From an uncultured Eubacterium sp. (lineage in GTDB: Bacteria > Bacillota_A > Clostridia > Lachnospirales > Lachnospiraceae), in assembly GCA_948759685.1 (NCBI GenBank), contig CAQBGY010000160.1, positions 1 to 7,138 on the forward strand: a stretch of DNA of 7,138 bases. The letters are read 5' to 3'. The notes beneath the pieces were generated by a model, which saw nothing but the letters and a program-made list of their open reading frames with translations, made no database searches and was not told the DNA's origin. Position numbers and translations under genes: made by a program. Of this stretch, positions 1 to 6,062 are shown one piece after another (the stretch's first letter is position 1; every line of letters begins with the position of its first letter).

Positions 1-1
1 G

Positions 2-67
2 CTGATGAAACAGGTGTGGGATACACAAAAATCCATGCTCTCAAAACAGCCCACCATGAAGCAGTAA
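2..67 (+). CDS. Possible C-terminal end of a plus-strand gene cut by the window edge
   Basis: A plus-strand reading frame is open from the window edge and ends at a TAA at 65-67. It encodes 21 residues ending in KSMLSKQPTMKQ. The composition (Lys, Gln, Met, one Trp) looks like an ordinary soluble protein tail, and no stop interrupts it, but 21 codons are too few to prove coding. I do not recognise the family. If real, this gene converges on the pst-pho operon. The other two plus frames and parts of the minus strand are also open here, so the call is weak. Confidence 0.28.
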   Translation: MMKQVWDTQKSMLSKQPTMKQ

Positions 68-180
68 GCCCAAACGGAATCCCCCTCCAGAATCAAAATT
101 GTTCCAGCCAGATTTTGCACACAAATACGCAACAGATAAACTGTAATAAAAGCCAAAATCAGACAAATTTCGCACCATTA

Positions 181-229
181 AAAAAGGTGTACCGCAGTGA
201 AGTTTATTTCTTCCTTGCGGTACACCTTT
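181..229 (-). terminator. Intrinsic terminator, minus-strand direction (distal)
   Basis: A perfect 14-bp stem is formed by 183-196 and 216-229, with a 19-nt loop. On the minus strand the stem is followed at once by six T residues (185-180, partly overlapping the stem base). In the plus direction the stem is followed only by a short CTTTATG, so it favours minus-strand termination. It lies about 100 bp beyond a first terminator. It is therefore either a backup for the pst-pho operon or the end of a separate short transcript arising between them. Confidence 0.72.
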
Positions 230-239
230 ATGTGTGCAA

Positions 240-302
240 TTATTCTTTATTCTTTATTTTTTGTCTTTGGTGTGTATACAGTTTTTGCTTTTTTCTAATC
301 AT
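240..302 (-). CDS. Possible 20-residue basic peptide between two terminators
   Basis: An ATG at 302-300 opens a 20-codon frame ending in TAA at 242-240. The product starts MIRKKQKLYT and is strongly basic, with eight Lys, two Arg and one His against a single Glu. A purine-rich AAGGGA (minus strand, 314-309) sits six bases upstream, an acceptable ribosome binding site. It lies downstream of the terminator at 328-371 and upstream of the one at 181-229, so it would be expressed by readthrough or from an unseen promoter. No family is recognised. The AT-rich setting makes a chance ORF of this size easy, so this is tentative. Confidence 0.2.
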   Translation of the reverse strand: MIRKKQKLYTHQRQKIKNKE

Positions 303-327
303 ATCTTTTCCCTTACTGATAGTCTAT

Positions 328-371
328 AAAAAAGAATGGCAGTTTTACATTCAAATAAAACCGCCATTCTT
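328..371 (-). terminator. Intrinsic terminator, minus-strand direction (proximal, end of pst-pho operon)
   Basis: The outer stem pairs 332-340 with 363-371 (9 bp). After a single A/C mismatch the stem continues as 342-347 with 356-361 (6 bp), closing an 8-nt loop. On the minus strand the stem runs directly into six T residues (333-328, partly overlapping the stem base), the classic Rho-independent layout. There is no T run in the plus direction. It stands about 135 bp past the phoR stop and would end the operon mRNA. It would also end any transcript starting at the Pho-box-like promoter at 439-493. Confidence 0.85.
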
Positions 372-431
372 AAGCTCATGCGCTATATATTTTTCATAAA
401 ATTACCGTCAGCGTTTGCTTTGAATATTTAT
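328..431 (-). ncRNA. Candidate small RNA under Pho control, ending at an intrinsic terminator
   Basis: Inferred from signals, not from homology. A Pho-box-like promoter (439-493) has its -10 hexamer TAAAAT at 444-439, which predicts a start near 429-432. The intrinsic terminator at 328-371 would end the RNA at about 104 nt. No frame inside has a ribosome binding site; the only ORFs are a 4-codon one and one running through the terminator. The 5' part can form a two-step stem: 417-420 with 372-375, and inside it 410-413 with 381-384. The same DNA is also the 3' UTR of the phoR operon, so an alternative is that it is only a trailer region. No known RNA family is recognised. Confidence 0.35.
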
Positions 432-448
432 AAAGATAATTTTATGAA
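393..448. repeat. 12-bp perfect inverted repeat in AT-rich spacer
   Basis: Arms 393-404 and 437-448 are perfect reverse complements (TTCATAAAATTA / TAATTTTATGAA), separated by 32 bp. The right arm contains the putative -10 hexamer (439-444) of the promoter described here. Neither side is followed by a T run, so it is not a terminator. It could be an operator dyad, an mRNA 3' structure in operon readthrough RNA, or chance in A/T-rich DNA. Confidence 0.45.
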
Positions 449-493
449 TGCTTTGTAAAATATAAAAGTTATGTTTTGTATAATTTATGTAAA
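439..493 (-). promoter_or_regulatory. Second Pho-box-like promoter, just downstream of phoR
   Basis: Reading the minus strand, TTTACA (493-488) is followed after 5 bp by TATACA (482-477), after 17 bp by TTTACA (459-454), and after 9 bp by TAAAAT (444-439). These spacings are identical to those upstream of pstS (6916-6970), and 36 of the 55 aligned bases match. In Bacillus, PhoP binds direct repeats of TT(A/T)A(C/T)A with an 11-bp period, which the first two hexamers follow. The box starts 11 bp past the phoR stop codon and points toward the terminator at 328-371, not toward a clear gene. AT richness lowers certainty. Confidence 0.5.
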
Positions 494-504
494 ATACAGG
501 TTTT

Positions 505-2184
505 TTAGGAAAACTGCACCACATCACTTTTATCTTGCTGAAAAATAATCTGTATAACCGTTCCTTGCCCCAGGCTGCTTTGCAGTTCAATCTTGCCATT
601 CAAGTATTGTACAGCATGTTTTACAATAGATAGTCCTAATCCCGTTCCACCTGATTCCTTAGAGCGGCTCTTGTCTACACGGTAAAATCGTTCAAAGATT
701 CTTGCCTGATGTTCCGGCGGTATGCCGATTCCCGAATCCTTCACCGTAATCGAGGCACTATTTTCCTGACTGCTTATAGCTACTTCTACCGTACCGCCGT
801 TCTTATTATACTTGATAGCATTATCACAGAGGTTAAAAATAATTTCTGTTAAGAGCCGCCGGACACTTTTAATATAAACCTTTTTTCCTGTTAAAGCCAC
901 TTCAATATCTTTTGCCGCTGCTATATCTGCCAGTCCTGCCATCACCTCAGATGCGATCTCACATAAATCAACATTTTCAAACGGCATATCGCATCCCTCG
1001 TCTAATTGGGATAAACGGATAATATCATCAATTAATGTTACAAGCCGCCCTGCCTCTGTGCGGATATGCCCTACAAAACGTGTCATATCCTCCGATTTTA
1101 CAAGACCGTTCTCCATTAACTCCGCACTCCCCATTATGGATTGCAGCGGAGTTTTCAATTCATGTGATACGTTGGCAGTAAACTCCCGTCTGTTCCTTTC
1201 TGCGAAAGCTGCTTCTGTTATATCAAAGGCAAGAACAACCGCCCCAATTACAATACCGTTAGATTCAATGCGGTTGACATGGATCTGATACTCTTTTCCC
1301 TCACGTTCTATGCGGATTTCGCTGTGTCCACTTGAAAATGCGTCCTGTATGGCGTGGCTCACATTATGGCTTCTCTCTACTGTCAGAAAATCTTTACCTA
1401 TGCTGGAACGTTTCGTATGAAACAGCTTCAGCGCGGCAGGATTAATGTTCAGAATTATATTTTTCTCATTCAAAAGGACAAGCCCTTCCGTCATGCCATA
1501 TGTAATCTGTGCAAATTCATCATTTTTCCTTTGGAGTTCCGACAACTGCATATCAATCTGCTTATGCTGTTTATTGATACGGTTTAATAGGGGAGCCAGC
1601 TCCTCATAAGTATCGTTTTCCAGCGGTTTTTCTAAATCAAGTCTGTTTAACGGCTCCATGATATGTTTAGAAATACGGCTTGCTAATACTCCTGATAAAA
1701 TGAGTGTTACAACAACTACAATTAAAATCGGCTGTATCATCCCCAAAACAAGCACCCATATCGTAACGCTGCTGACAGAAATCCTTAATACTGAACCATC
1801 ATTAAGCCGCCTTGCACAGTAAAGTGTTTTTTCTAAAAGAGTCGTGGAATAACGTGAGCTTTTTCCCTCTTTATTCCGCAGGGCTTCTTGAATTTCTTCC
1901 CTGTCCGCATGGTTTTCCATACTTTCCCCGTCAGACTGTGTATCATATATAACATCTCCATTTTCAGCAACCCATGTCAGACGGTACTCCCTTGACTGTA
2001 ATTCCTCCAGATAGTTCCGTCCATCCTTTTCAACGGCTATGGCAGCTAAAGACAGTTCATCCTCCAACTGTTTTCCCTGAACATTACTGAAATAACTGTA
2101 AAGACATCCCATGATGATAACAAGGCTTGCAATCAGGACAGCCCCCGCTACAACCATAATTGATTTAAAAATTTTCTTTGTCAT
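505..2184 (-). CDS. phoR: Phosphate-regulon sensor histidine kinase PhoR
   Basis: Membrane histidine kinase of 559 residues that would autophosphorylate and pass phosphate to the PhoP encoded just upstream. TM1 is about residues 7-34, followed by an extracytoplasmic region of about 105 residues with the PhoR-type WVAENGDVIYDT and MENHADREE stretches, then TM2 at about 141-168. A HAMP-like linker with P178 follows, then a PAS-like domain at about 220-325. The HisKA H-box is SHELKTP with H341. The ATPase domain has N-box N451/N455, G1 DSGIGIP (483-489), F-box IFERFYR (497-502) and G2 GGTGLGLS (512-519), all intact. Length and domain order fit full-length Gram-positive PhoR. Its ATG overlaps the phoP TGA by 4 nt, with GAGGTG upstream, implying coupled translation. 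It is last in the operon. The PstSCAB/PhoU neighbours make the phosphate role firm, although the ligand-sensing mechanism is inferred. Confidence 0.95.
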   Translation of the reverse strand: MTKKIFKSIMVVAGAVLIASLVIIMGCLYSYFSNVQGKQLEDELSLAAIAVEKDGRNYLEELQSREYRLTWVAENGDVIYDTQSDGESMENHADREEIQEALRNKEGKSSRYSTTLLEKTLYCARRLNDGSVLRISVSSVTIWVLVLGMIQPILIVVVVTLILSGVLASRISKHIMEPLNRLDLEKPLENDTYEELAPLLNRINKQHKQIDMQLSELQRKNDEFAQITYGMTEGLVLLNEKNIILNINPAALKLFHTKRSSIGKDFLTVERSHNVSHAIQDAFSSGHSEIRIEREGKEYQIHVNRIESNGIVIGAVVLAFDITEAAFAERNRREFTANVSHELKTPLQSIMGSAELMENGLVKSEDMTRFVGHIRTEAGRLVTLIDDIIRLSQLDEGCDMPFENVDLCEIASEVMAGLADIAAAKDIEVALTGKKVYIKSVRRLLTEIIFNLCDNAIKYNKNGGTVEVAISSQENSASITVKDSGIGIPPEHQARIFERFYRVDKSRSKESGGTGLGLSIVKHAVQYLNGKIELQSSLGQGTVIQIIFQQDKSDVVQFS

Positions 2185-2858
2185 GCCTGCACCTCTAACC
2201 TATAACCAACACCACGCACTGTTTCAATCATTTTCCCATAATCCCCCAGTTTTACACGCAGAGTACGGATATGCATATCAACCGTTCTCGTTTCACTGAC
2301 ATAATCAGCTCCCCATATGTCATTAAAAAGCTGGTCACGGGAAAATGCGATGCCCGGACGGGAAAGGAACAGCCGGAGAAGTTCAAATTCTTTTAAGGTA
2401 AGCTGTATTCTTTCATTATCAATGGAAACTGTATGTTCGTCCAGATTGACAACAAGCCCCCCGGCTTTCAAAAGATGTTCTACCTCTGTAGGATTGCACC
2501 GGCGGAGTACCGCTTTCACACGGGAAACCATCTCCATCATCCCAAAAGGCTTTACAAGATAATCATCCGCACCTAAATCAAGGCTCTGGATTTTATCATA
2601 CTCCATGCCTTTTGCAGTTGCCATGATGACGGGAATCCTGCAAGTGTCAGGGCTGTCTTTTAAAAATTTCAGCAGTTCCACGCCCTCCTCTCCGGGCAGC
2701 ATAATATCAAGAATTATCAAATCCGGCTTTTCCATAGATAAAGCGTCACGAAAGGCTATTGCATCCAAAAATCCTTTTGCTTCAAAATCAGTGGAATTAA
2801 GCGTATATACCTCAATATCCCGGATACTGTCATCATCTTCCACACACCATACTTTCAT
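2181..2858 (-). CDS. phoP: Phosphate-regulon response regulator PhoP (OmpR/PhoB family)
   Basis: DNA-binding response regulator of 225 residues from this start. The receiver domain fills about residues 1-120, with the acidic cluster VEDDD (6-10), phosphoacceptor D51 in ILDIMLPG, T81 and K103 in LVKPFG. A short linker leads to an OmpR-type winged-helix domain at about 132-225, with LTLKEFELL, the recognition-helix region SETRTVDMHIRTLRVKLG and the C-terminal wing TVRGVGYRLE. I place the start at the ATG at 2858-2856 because AAAGGAG (2872-2866) is 7 nt upstream of it. An ATG at 2864 lies only 1 nt from that site; using it would add MI to the N terminus and a 4-nt overlap with phoU. The product is expected to be phosphorylated by PhoR and to bind the Pho boxes upstream of pstS, closing a positive loop. 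The 3' end overlaps phoR by 4 nt. Confidence 0.95.
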   Translation of the reverse strand: MKVWCVEDDDSIRDIEVYTLNSTDFEAKGFLDAIAFRDALSMEKPDLIILDIMLPGEEGVELLKFLKDSPDTCRIPVIMATAKGMEYDKIQSLDLGADDYLVKPFGMMEMVSRVKAVLRRCNPTEVEHLLKAGGLVVNLDEHTVSIDNERIQLTLKEFELLRLFLSRPGIAFSRDQLFNDIWGADYVSETRTVDMHIRTLRVKLGDYGKMIETVRGVGYRLEVQA

Positions 2859-2860
2859 AA

Positions 2861-3505
2861 TCATGCTCCTTTATGTTCTCCTGTCACGGAAAAAGCCACC
2901 CACTCTGCAATATTTACCGCATGATCCCCGATACGCTCAAAATATTTGGCAATCATCAGTAAATCCAGCGCATATCCTCCGTCTGTCGGTTTTTCTGCTA
3001 TCAGCTTAATCAGAGATGACTTGACCTGTAAAAACAAATCGTCAACCTCATCATCACGGTCAATCGCCGCACCAGCCAATACTACATCCTGTTTTACAAA
3101 AGCGTCAATGCTTTCTGTAACCATCTGGCTCGCCGCATCTGCCATAAACCGGATCTGTTCACATTCCCCTCCAGTCCTTCCGTCAAGAAACGTGATAATT
3201 TCCGCAATATCCGCCGCCTGTGTTCCAATACGCTCCATATCAGTAATCATTTTAAGGGCTGCAGATATTTGCCGTAAATCCCTTGCTACCGGCTGTTGCT
3301 GTAACAGCAGTTTCAAACACAGTGTTTCGATTGTGCGCTCCATCCGGTTAATCTCTCCATCAAGGGATAAAACCTTGTCTGCCAGCTTTATGTCGCCCAT
3401 AGTTAATGCTTTTGAAGCAGCGGCAATCGCTTCCTCACACATTGCCCCCATTTGGGTAAGCTCTTTATTCAGCATAACAAGCTGTTCATCAAAACGACTT
3501 CTCAT
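2861..3505 (-). CDS. phoU: Phosphate transport regulator PhoU
   Basis: All-helical cytoplasmic protein of 214 residues, a usual PhoU length, made of two tandem PhoU domains (about 5-105 and 115-207). Each carries the metal-binding helix motif: ERIGTQAADIAE at 91-102 and ERIGDHAVNIAE at 190-201. Known PhoU proteins bridge PstB and PhoR, holding the kinase in its phosphatase state when phosphate is plentiful, and limit phosphate uptake through Pst. Its position between pstB and phoP fits that bridging role. The start overlaps the pstB stop by one base (TAATG), with GGGGAGG 8 nt upstream. It ends at TGA 2863-2861, just before phoP. No missing motif is seen. Confidence 0.96.
   Translation of the reverse strand: MRSRFDEQLVMLNKELTQMGAMCEEAIAAASKALTMGDIKLADKVLSLDGEINRMERTIETLCLKLLLQQQPVARDLRQISAALKMITDMERIGTQAADIAEIITFLDGRTGGECEQIRFMADAASQMVTESIDAFVKQDVVLAGAAIDRDDEVDDLFLQVKSSLIKLIAEKPTDGGYALDLLMIAKYFERIGDHAVNIAEWVAFSVTGEHKGA
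2866..2872 (-). promoter_or_regulatory. Ribosome binding site that decides the phoP start
   Basis: AAAGGAG on the minus strand lies inside the last codons of phoU. It is 1 nt from the first in-frame ATG (2864-2862) and 7 nt from the second (2858-2856). Only the second spacing suits initiation, so PhoP most likely begins MKVWCVEDDD. Confidence 0.7.
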
Positions 3506-4284
3506 TATCCAAACCTCCCCGTAATATAATCCTCCGTCCGCTTGTCCTTTGGTTGCTCAAACATCTTTTCCGTATTTCCATACTCAATTAAATTGCCAAG
3601 GAGAAAGAAAGCCGTATTATCGGAAATCCGCACAGCCTGTTGCATATTGTGCGTTACGATGATAATAGTATACTTTTCTTTAAGTTCCATTGCAAGTTCC
3701 TCTATTTTAGATGTGGAAATAGGGTCAAGTGCGCTTGTAGGCTCATCCATCAGAAGCACATCCGGCTCTACCGCTAATGCACGGGCAATGCAGAGCCGCT
3801 GCTGCTGACCGCCTGACAGTCCTAATGCCGATTTTTTCAGCCTGTCCTTTACTTCATCCCAGATTGCCGCCCCACGCAGAGAGCGTTCTATTATATCGTC
3901 CAATTTTGCCTTATTTTTCACTCCGTGTGTCCTCGGCCCGTAAGCAATATTGTCGTAGATGCTCATAGGAAAAGGATTCGGCTTTTGAAAAACCATGCCA
4001 ATACTGCGGCGAAGCTCATTGACATCGACATCTGCATCAAAAATATTATCGCCCCTATAATACACTTCTCCTGTAATCCGTACACCAGCGATAAGGTCAT
4101 TCATTCGGTTTAACGATTTAAGGAAAGTAGACTTCCCACACCCGGAGGGGCCAATCAGTGCCGTAATGCTCTGTCCTTCAATCTCAATATTTACATCTTT
4201 CAAAGCCTGTGTACTGCTATACCACAGGCACAGGTCTTTTACCACCATGGCAGGATTTTTGTCATGATTCATTATATTATTCAT
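3505..4284 (-). CDS. pstB: Phosphate ABC transporter ATP-binding protein PstB
   Basis: Cytoplasmic ATPase of 259 residues that hydrolyses ATP to drive phosphate import through PstC/PstA. Every ABC motif is present: Walker [10 protein letters not shown] (45-53), Q-loop Q100 in [15 protein letters not shown] (a PstB hallmark), signature LSGGQQQR (156-163), Walker B VLLMDEP (176-182), D-loop SALD and switch His H212 in VTHNMQQA. The C-terminal EDYITGRFG is also typical of PstB. The chosen ATG has AAAGGAG 8 nt upstream and overlaps the pstA stop by 4 nt (ATGA). A second Met at residue 5 is possible but lacks its own site. The phosphate specificity comes from the PstB-type Q-loop and C terminus and from the operon. 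Confidence 0.98.
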   Translation of the reverse strand: MNNIMNHDKNPAMVVKDLCLWYSSTQALKDVNIEIEGQSITALIGPSGCGKSTFLKSLNRMNDLIAGVRITGEVYYRGDNIFDADVDVNELRRSIGMVFQKPNPFPMSIYDNIAYGPRTHGVKNKAKLDDIIERSLRGAAIWDEVKDRLKKSALGLSGGQQQRLCIARALAVEPDVLLMDEPTSALDPISTSKIEELAMELKEKYTIIIVTHNMQQAVRISDNTAFFLLGNLIEYGNTEKMFEQPKDKRTEDYITGRFG

Positions 4285-5144
4285 ACATTTCTCCTTTTTT
4301 GGAAATATCTGCTCGCCAGTGTAGCCGACAGATTGATGAACATGGTCAAAATCATCAGGATAGCGGCAATTGCAAAGGCTATACCAAATTCCCCGTTTTC
4401 TTTTGCATAGACATATAATGCGACCGTCAATGTTGCCCCTGCACTGCCAAGCCCTTCAAGAATCCCGTTCAGGGCATGGGCAAAACCAGCCGTAAAAAGA
4501 AGTGCCGCTGATTCTCCCAAAATTCGCCCCACTGACAATATACAGCCTGTTATGACTCCATCAATACAACCTGGAAGCACAACGGTATAAATCACACGCC
4601 ACTTTCCAGCTCCCAGCCCAAAAGCACCTTCACGGTAACTTTGCGGTACTGTTTTCAGGCTTTCCTGCGTTGTGCGCATAATCGTAGGCAGATTCATGAT
4701 TACCAAAGTAAATGCCCCCGCTAAGAGGGAAGTTTTCATACCAAAAAACTGACAGAAAAACAGCATACCTACAAGTCCATAAATAATAGACGGAATCCCT
4801 GATAAGGTTTCGGCTGCATACTCAATCATTTCTACCAGTTTCTTATTTTTGGCATATTCTGTAAGATAAATCGCCGCACCAACTCCAAGCGGGAGAACAA
4901 ATACCAAAGTTGCCGCTACAATATAGACTGTGTTAAGAATATCCGGCAGTATCCCGATCCGGTCAGACAGATAACTCGGTTTCGTAGTAAGCAGCTCCCA
5001 AGATACATTCGGCAGCCCTTTCCACAATACATAACCAATCAAAAATAATACCAATGCACAAGTAATGCATACGGAAATCCCCATCAACACACGCATGGCT
5101 GTAATATATGTTTTCCTTCTAAGGGAAATTGATTGTTTTTCCAT
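4281..5144 (-). CDS. pstA: Phosphate ABC transporter permease PstA
   Basis: Integral membrane permease of 287 residues, the usual PstA size. It has a basic cytoplasmic N terminus (SLRRKTY) and hydrophobic helices at roughly 17-41, 70-94, 111-132, 138-157, 196-220 and 253-274. The EAA-type cytoplasmic loop that docks PstB is [21 protein letters not shown] (172-192). The segment [14 protein letters not shown] (114-127) is a PstA/PstC family signature. With PstC it would form the transmembrane path for phosphate. The RBS AAGGAG sits over the pstC stop codon, leaving a 6-nt intergenic gap and suggesting coupled translation to keep the PstC:PstA ratio near 1:1. Confidence 0.97.
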   Translation of the reverse strand: MEKQSISLRRKTYITAMRVLMGISVCITCALVLFLIGYVLWKGLPNVSWELLTTKPSYLSDRIGILPDILNTVYIVAATLVFVLPLGVGAAIYLTEYAKNKKLVEMIEYAAETLSGIPSIIYGLVGMLFFCQFFGMKTSLLAGAFTLVIMNLPTIMRTTQESLKTVPQSYREGAFGLGAGKWRVIYTVVLPGCIDGVITGCILSVGRILGESAALLFTAGFAHALNGILEGLGSAGATLTVALYVYAKENGEFGIAFAIAAILMILTMFINLSATLASRYFQKRRNV

Positions 5145-5150
5145 CTATAT

Positions 5151-6020
5151 TTACTCCTTGCTTTGTTTCAAAAAGAAATTTAATACGGCATTTATCAGCA
5201 TGATAAAGAGGAATAAAACCAACGCAATCGAAAATAATGCCTGTTTCTGTAAACTTCCGTCAGCCGCATAAGACATTTCACTTGCCACAGCGGTTGTAAG
5301 GAAACGGACGCTCTGAAAAATTTTCGGCATATTTGGGGCGTTCCCCGCCACCATCATAATAGCCATAGCCTCGCCGATAGCCCTGCCAACGCCTAACACA
5401 ACAGCCGCCGCAATGCCGCTTTTTGCCGCCGGAACGGATACACGGAAGTATGTTTCAATCGGTGTCGAACCAAGCGCAAGGGAAGCATCCTCATATTCCT
5501 TTGGAACAGCTTCTAATGCCGTAAGCGACACTTTAATGATTGAGGGTAATATCATAATTGCAAGTACAATGATAGCAGCAAACAGGCTGGCTCCATCGGG
5601 GATATGGAAAACAATCCGTATCCCTGGCACAAGCACCATCATTCCCACAAGCCCATAAACTACCGACGGAATGCCAGCCAATAAACTTACCGCTGTTTCA
5701 ATAACGGTTTTTATTTTTAACGGCGCAATCTTAGCAAGATAAACTGCTGTCATAAAGCCAATTGGCACTCCAAGTACGATTGCGCCAGCCGTACCATAAA
5801 TACTGGTAAGGATAAACGGAAAAATCCCATATTGCGGCTGTGCTGCTGTAGAAGCCCATTTCTTCCCGAAAAGGAAATTCAAAACTCCTATTTTTCGGAT
5901 AGCCGGAATCCCTGATATGACAAGGTAAACAGTAATCAGGAGTACACAGCCAACTGTAATCAGACCAAGTATCAGGAATATGCCATGTATGGCATTCTCC
6001 ATGAACTGTTTTTTGTTCAT
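5151..6020 (-). CDS. pstC: Phosphate ABC transporter permease PstC
   Basis: Integral membrane permease of 289 residues. Hydrophobic helices lie near 13-37, 70-97, 109-131, 145-166, 203-225 and 260-283. The EAA loop is EDASLALGSTPIETYFRVSVPA (177-198) and the family segment LLAGIPSVVYGLVGM is at 113-127. The preceding FLFGKKWASTAAQPQYGIFPF region (49-69) is characteristic of PstC and separates it from PstA. ATG 6020-6018 is supported by GGAAGGTGA about 9 nt upstream. It is separated from pstS by 38 nt carrying a hairpin, the only loose junction in the operon, which may reduce permease output relative to the binding protein. Confidence 0.97.
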   Translation of the reverse strand: MNKKQFMENAIHGIFLILGLITVGCVLLITVYLVISGIPAIRKIGVLNFLFGKKWASTAAQPQYGIFPFILTSIYGTAGAIVLGVPIGFMTAVYLAKIAPLKIKTVIETAVSLLAGIPSVVYGLVGMMVLVPGIRIVFHIPDGASLFAAIIVLAIMILPSIIKVSLTALEAVPKEYEDASLALGSTPIETYFRVSVPAAKSGIAAAVVLGVGRAIGEAMAIMMVAGNAPNMPKIFQSVRFLTTAVASEMSYAADGSLQKQALFSIALVLFLFIMLINAVLNFFLKQSKE

Positions 6021-6045
6021 TTGACTTCACCTTCCAAAACCTTTC

Positions 6046-6062
6046 ATAATCCGCCGGATTAT
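6046..6062 (-). other. Hairpin over the pstS stop codon in the pstS-pstC gap
   Basis: A perfect 7-bp stem, ATAATCC with GGATTAT (6046-6052 and 6056-6062), has a 3-nt loop. It covers the pstS TAA at 6059-6061. No T run follows on the minus strand, so it is not a terminator. In many ABC operons a hairpin after the binding-protein gene protects the upstream mRNA from 3' decay, so more binding protein than permease is made. That role is inferred here. Confidence 0.5.

Noticed and set aside
41..178. 45-codon minus-strand ORF beginning MVRNLSDFGF
   Set aside because: Its C-terminal part (SGWNNFDSGGGFRLGL) looks protein-like, vaguely like the end of formylglycine-enzyme-type domains. However, the ATG directly follows the T run of a terminator and has no ribosome binding site, and other frames are equally open. 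It may be a remnant, but I cannot support a call.
299..379. 26-codon minus-strand ORF running through the proximal terminator
   Set aside because: No ribosome binding site, and the coding sequence would be the terminator stem and U tract itself. It is explained by the hairpin.
16..399. 127-codon plus-strand ORF starting with GTG
   Set aside because: It runs through both minus-strand terminator hairpins, has no ribosome binding site and ends in a low-complexity Phe/Ile/Leu/Tyr-rich run caused by T-rich DNA. It is not a credible protein.
2605..3524. Overlapping plus-strand ORFs of 134 and 192 codons antisense to phoP and phoU
   Set aside because: Their Ser/Ile/Ala-rich composition is what the reverse frame of helical coding sequence gives. 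They lack ribosome binding sites, and the minus-strand genes have complete conserved motifs.
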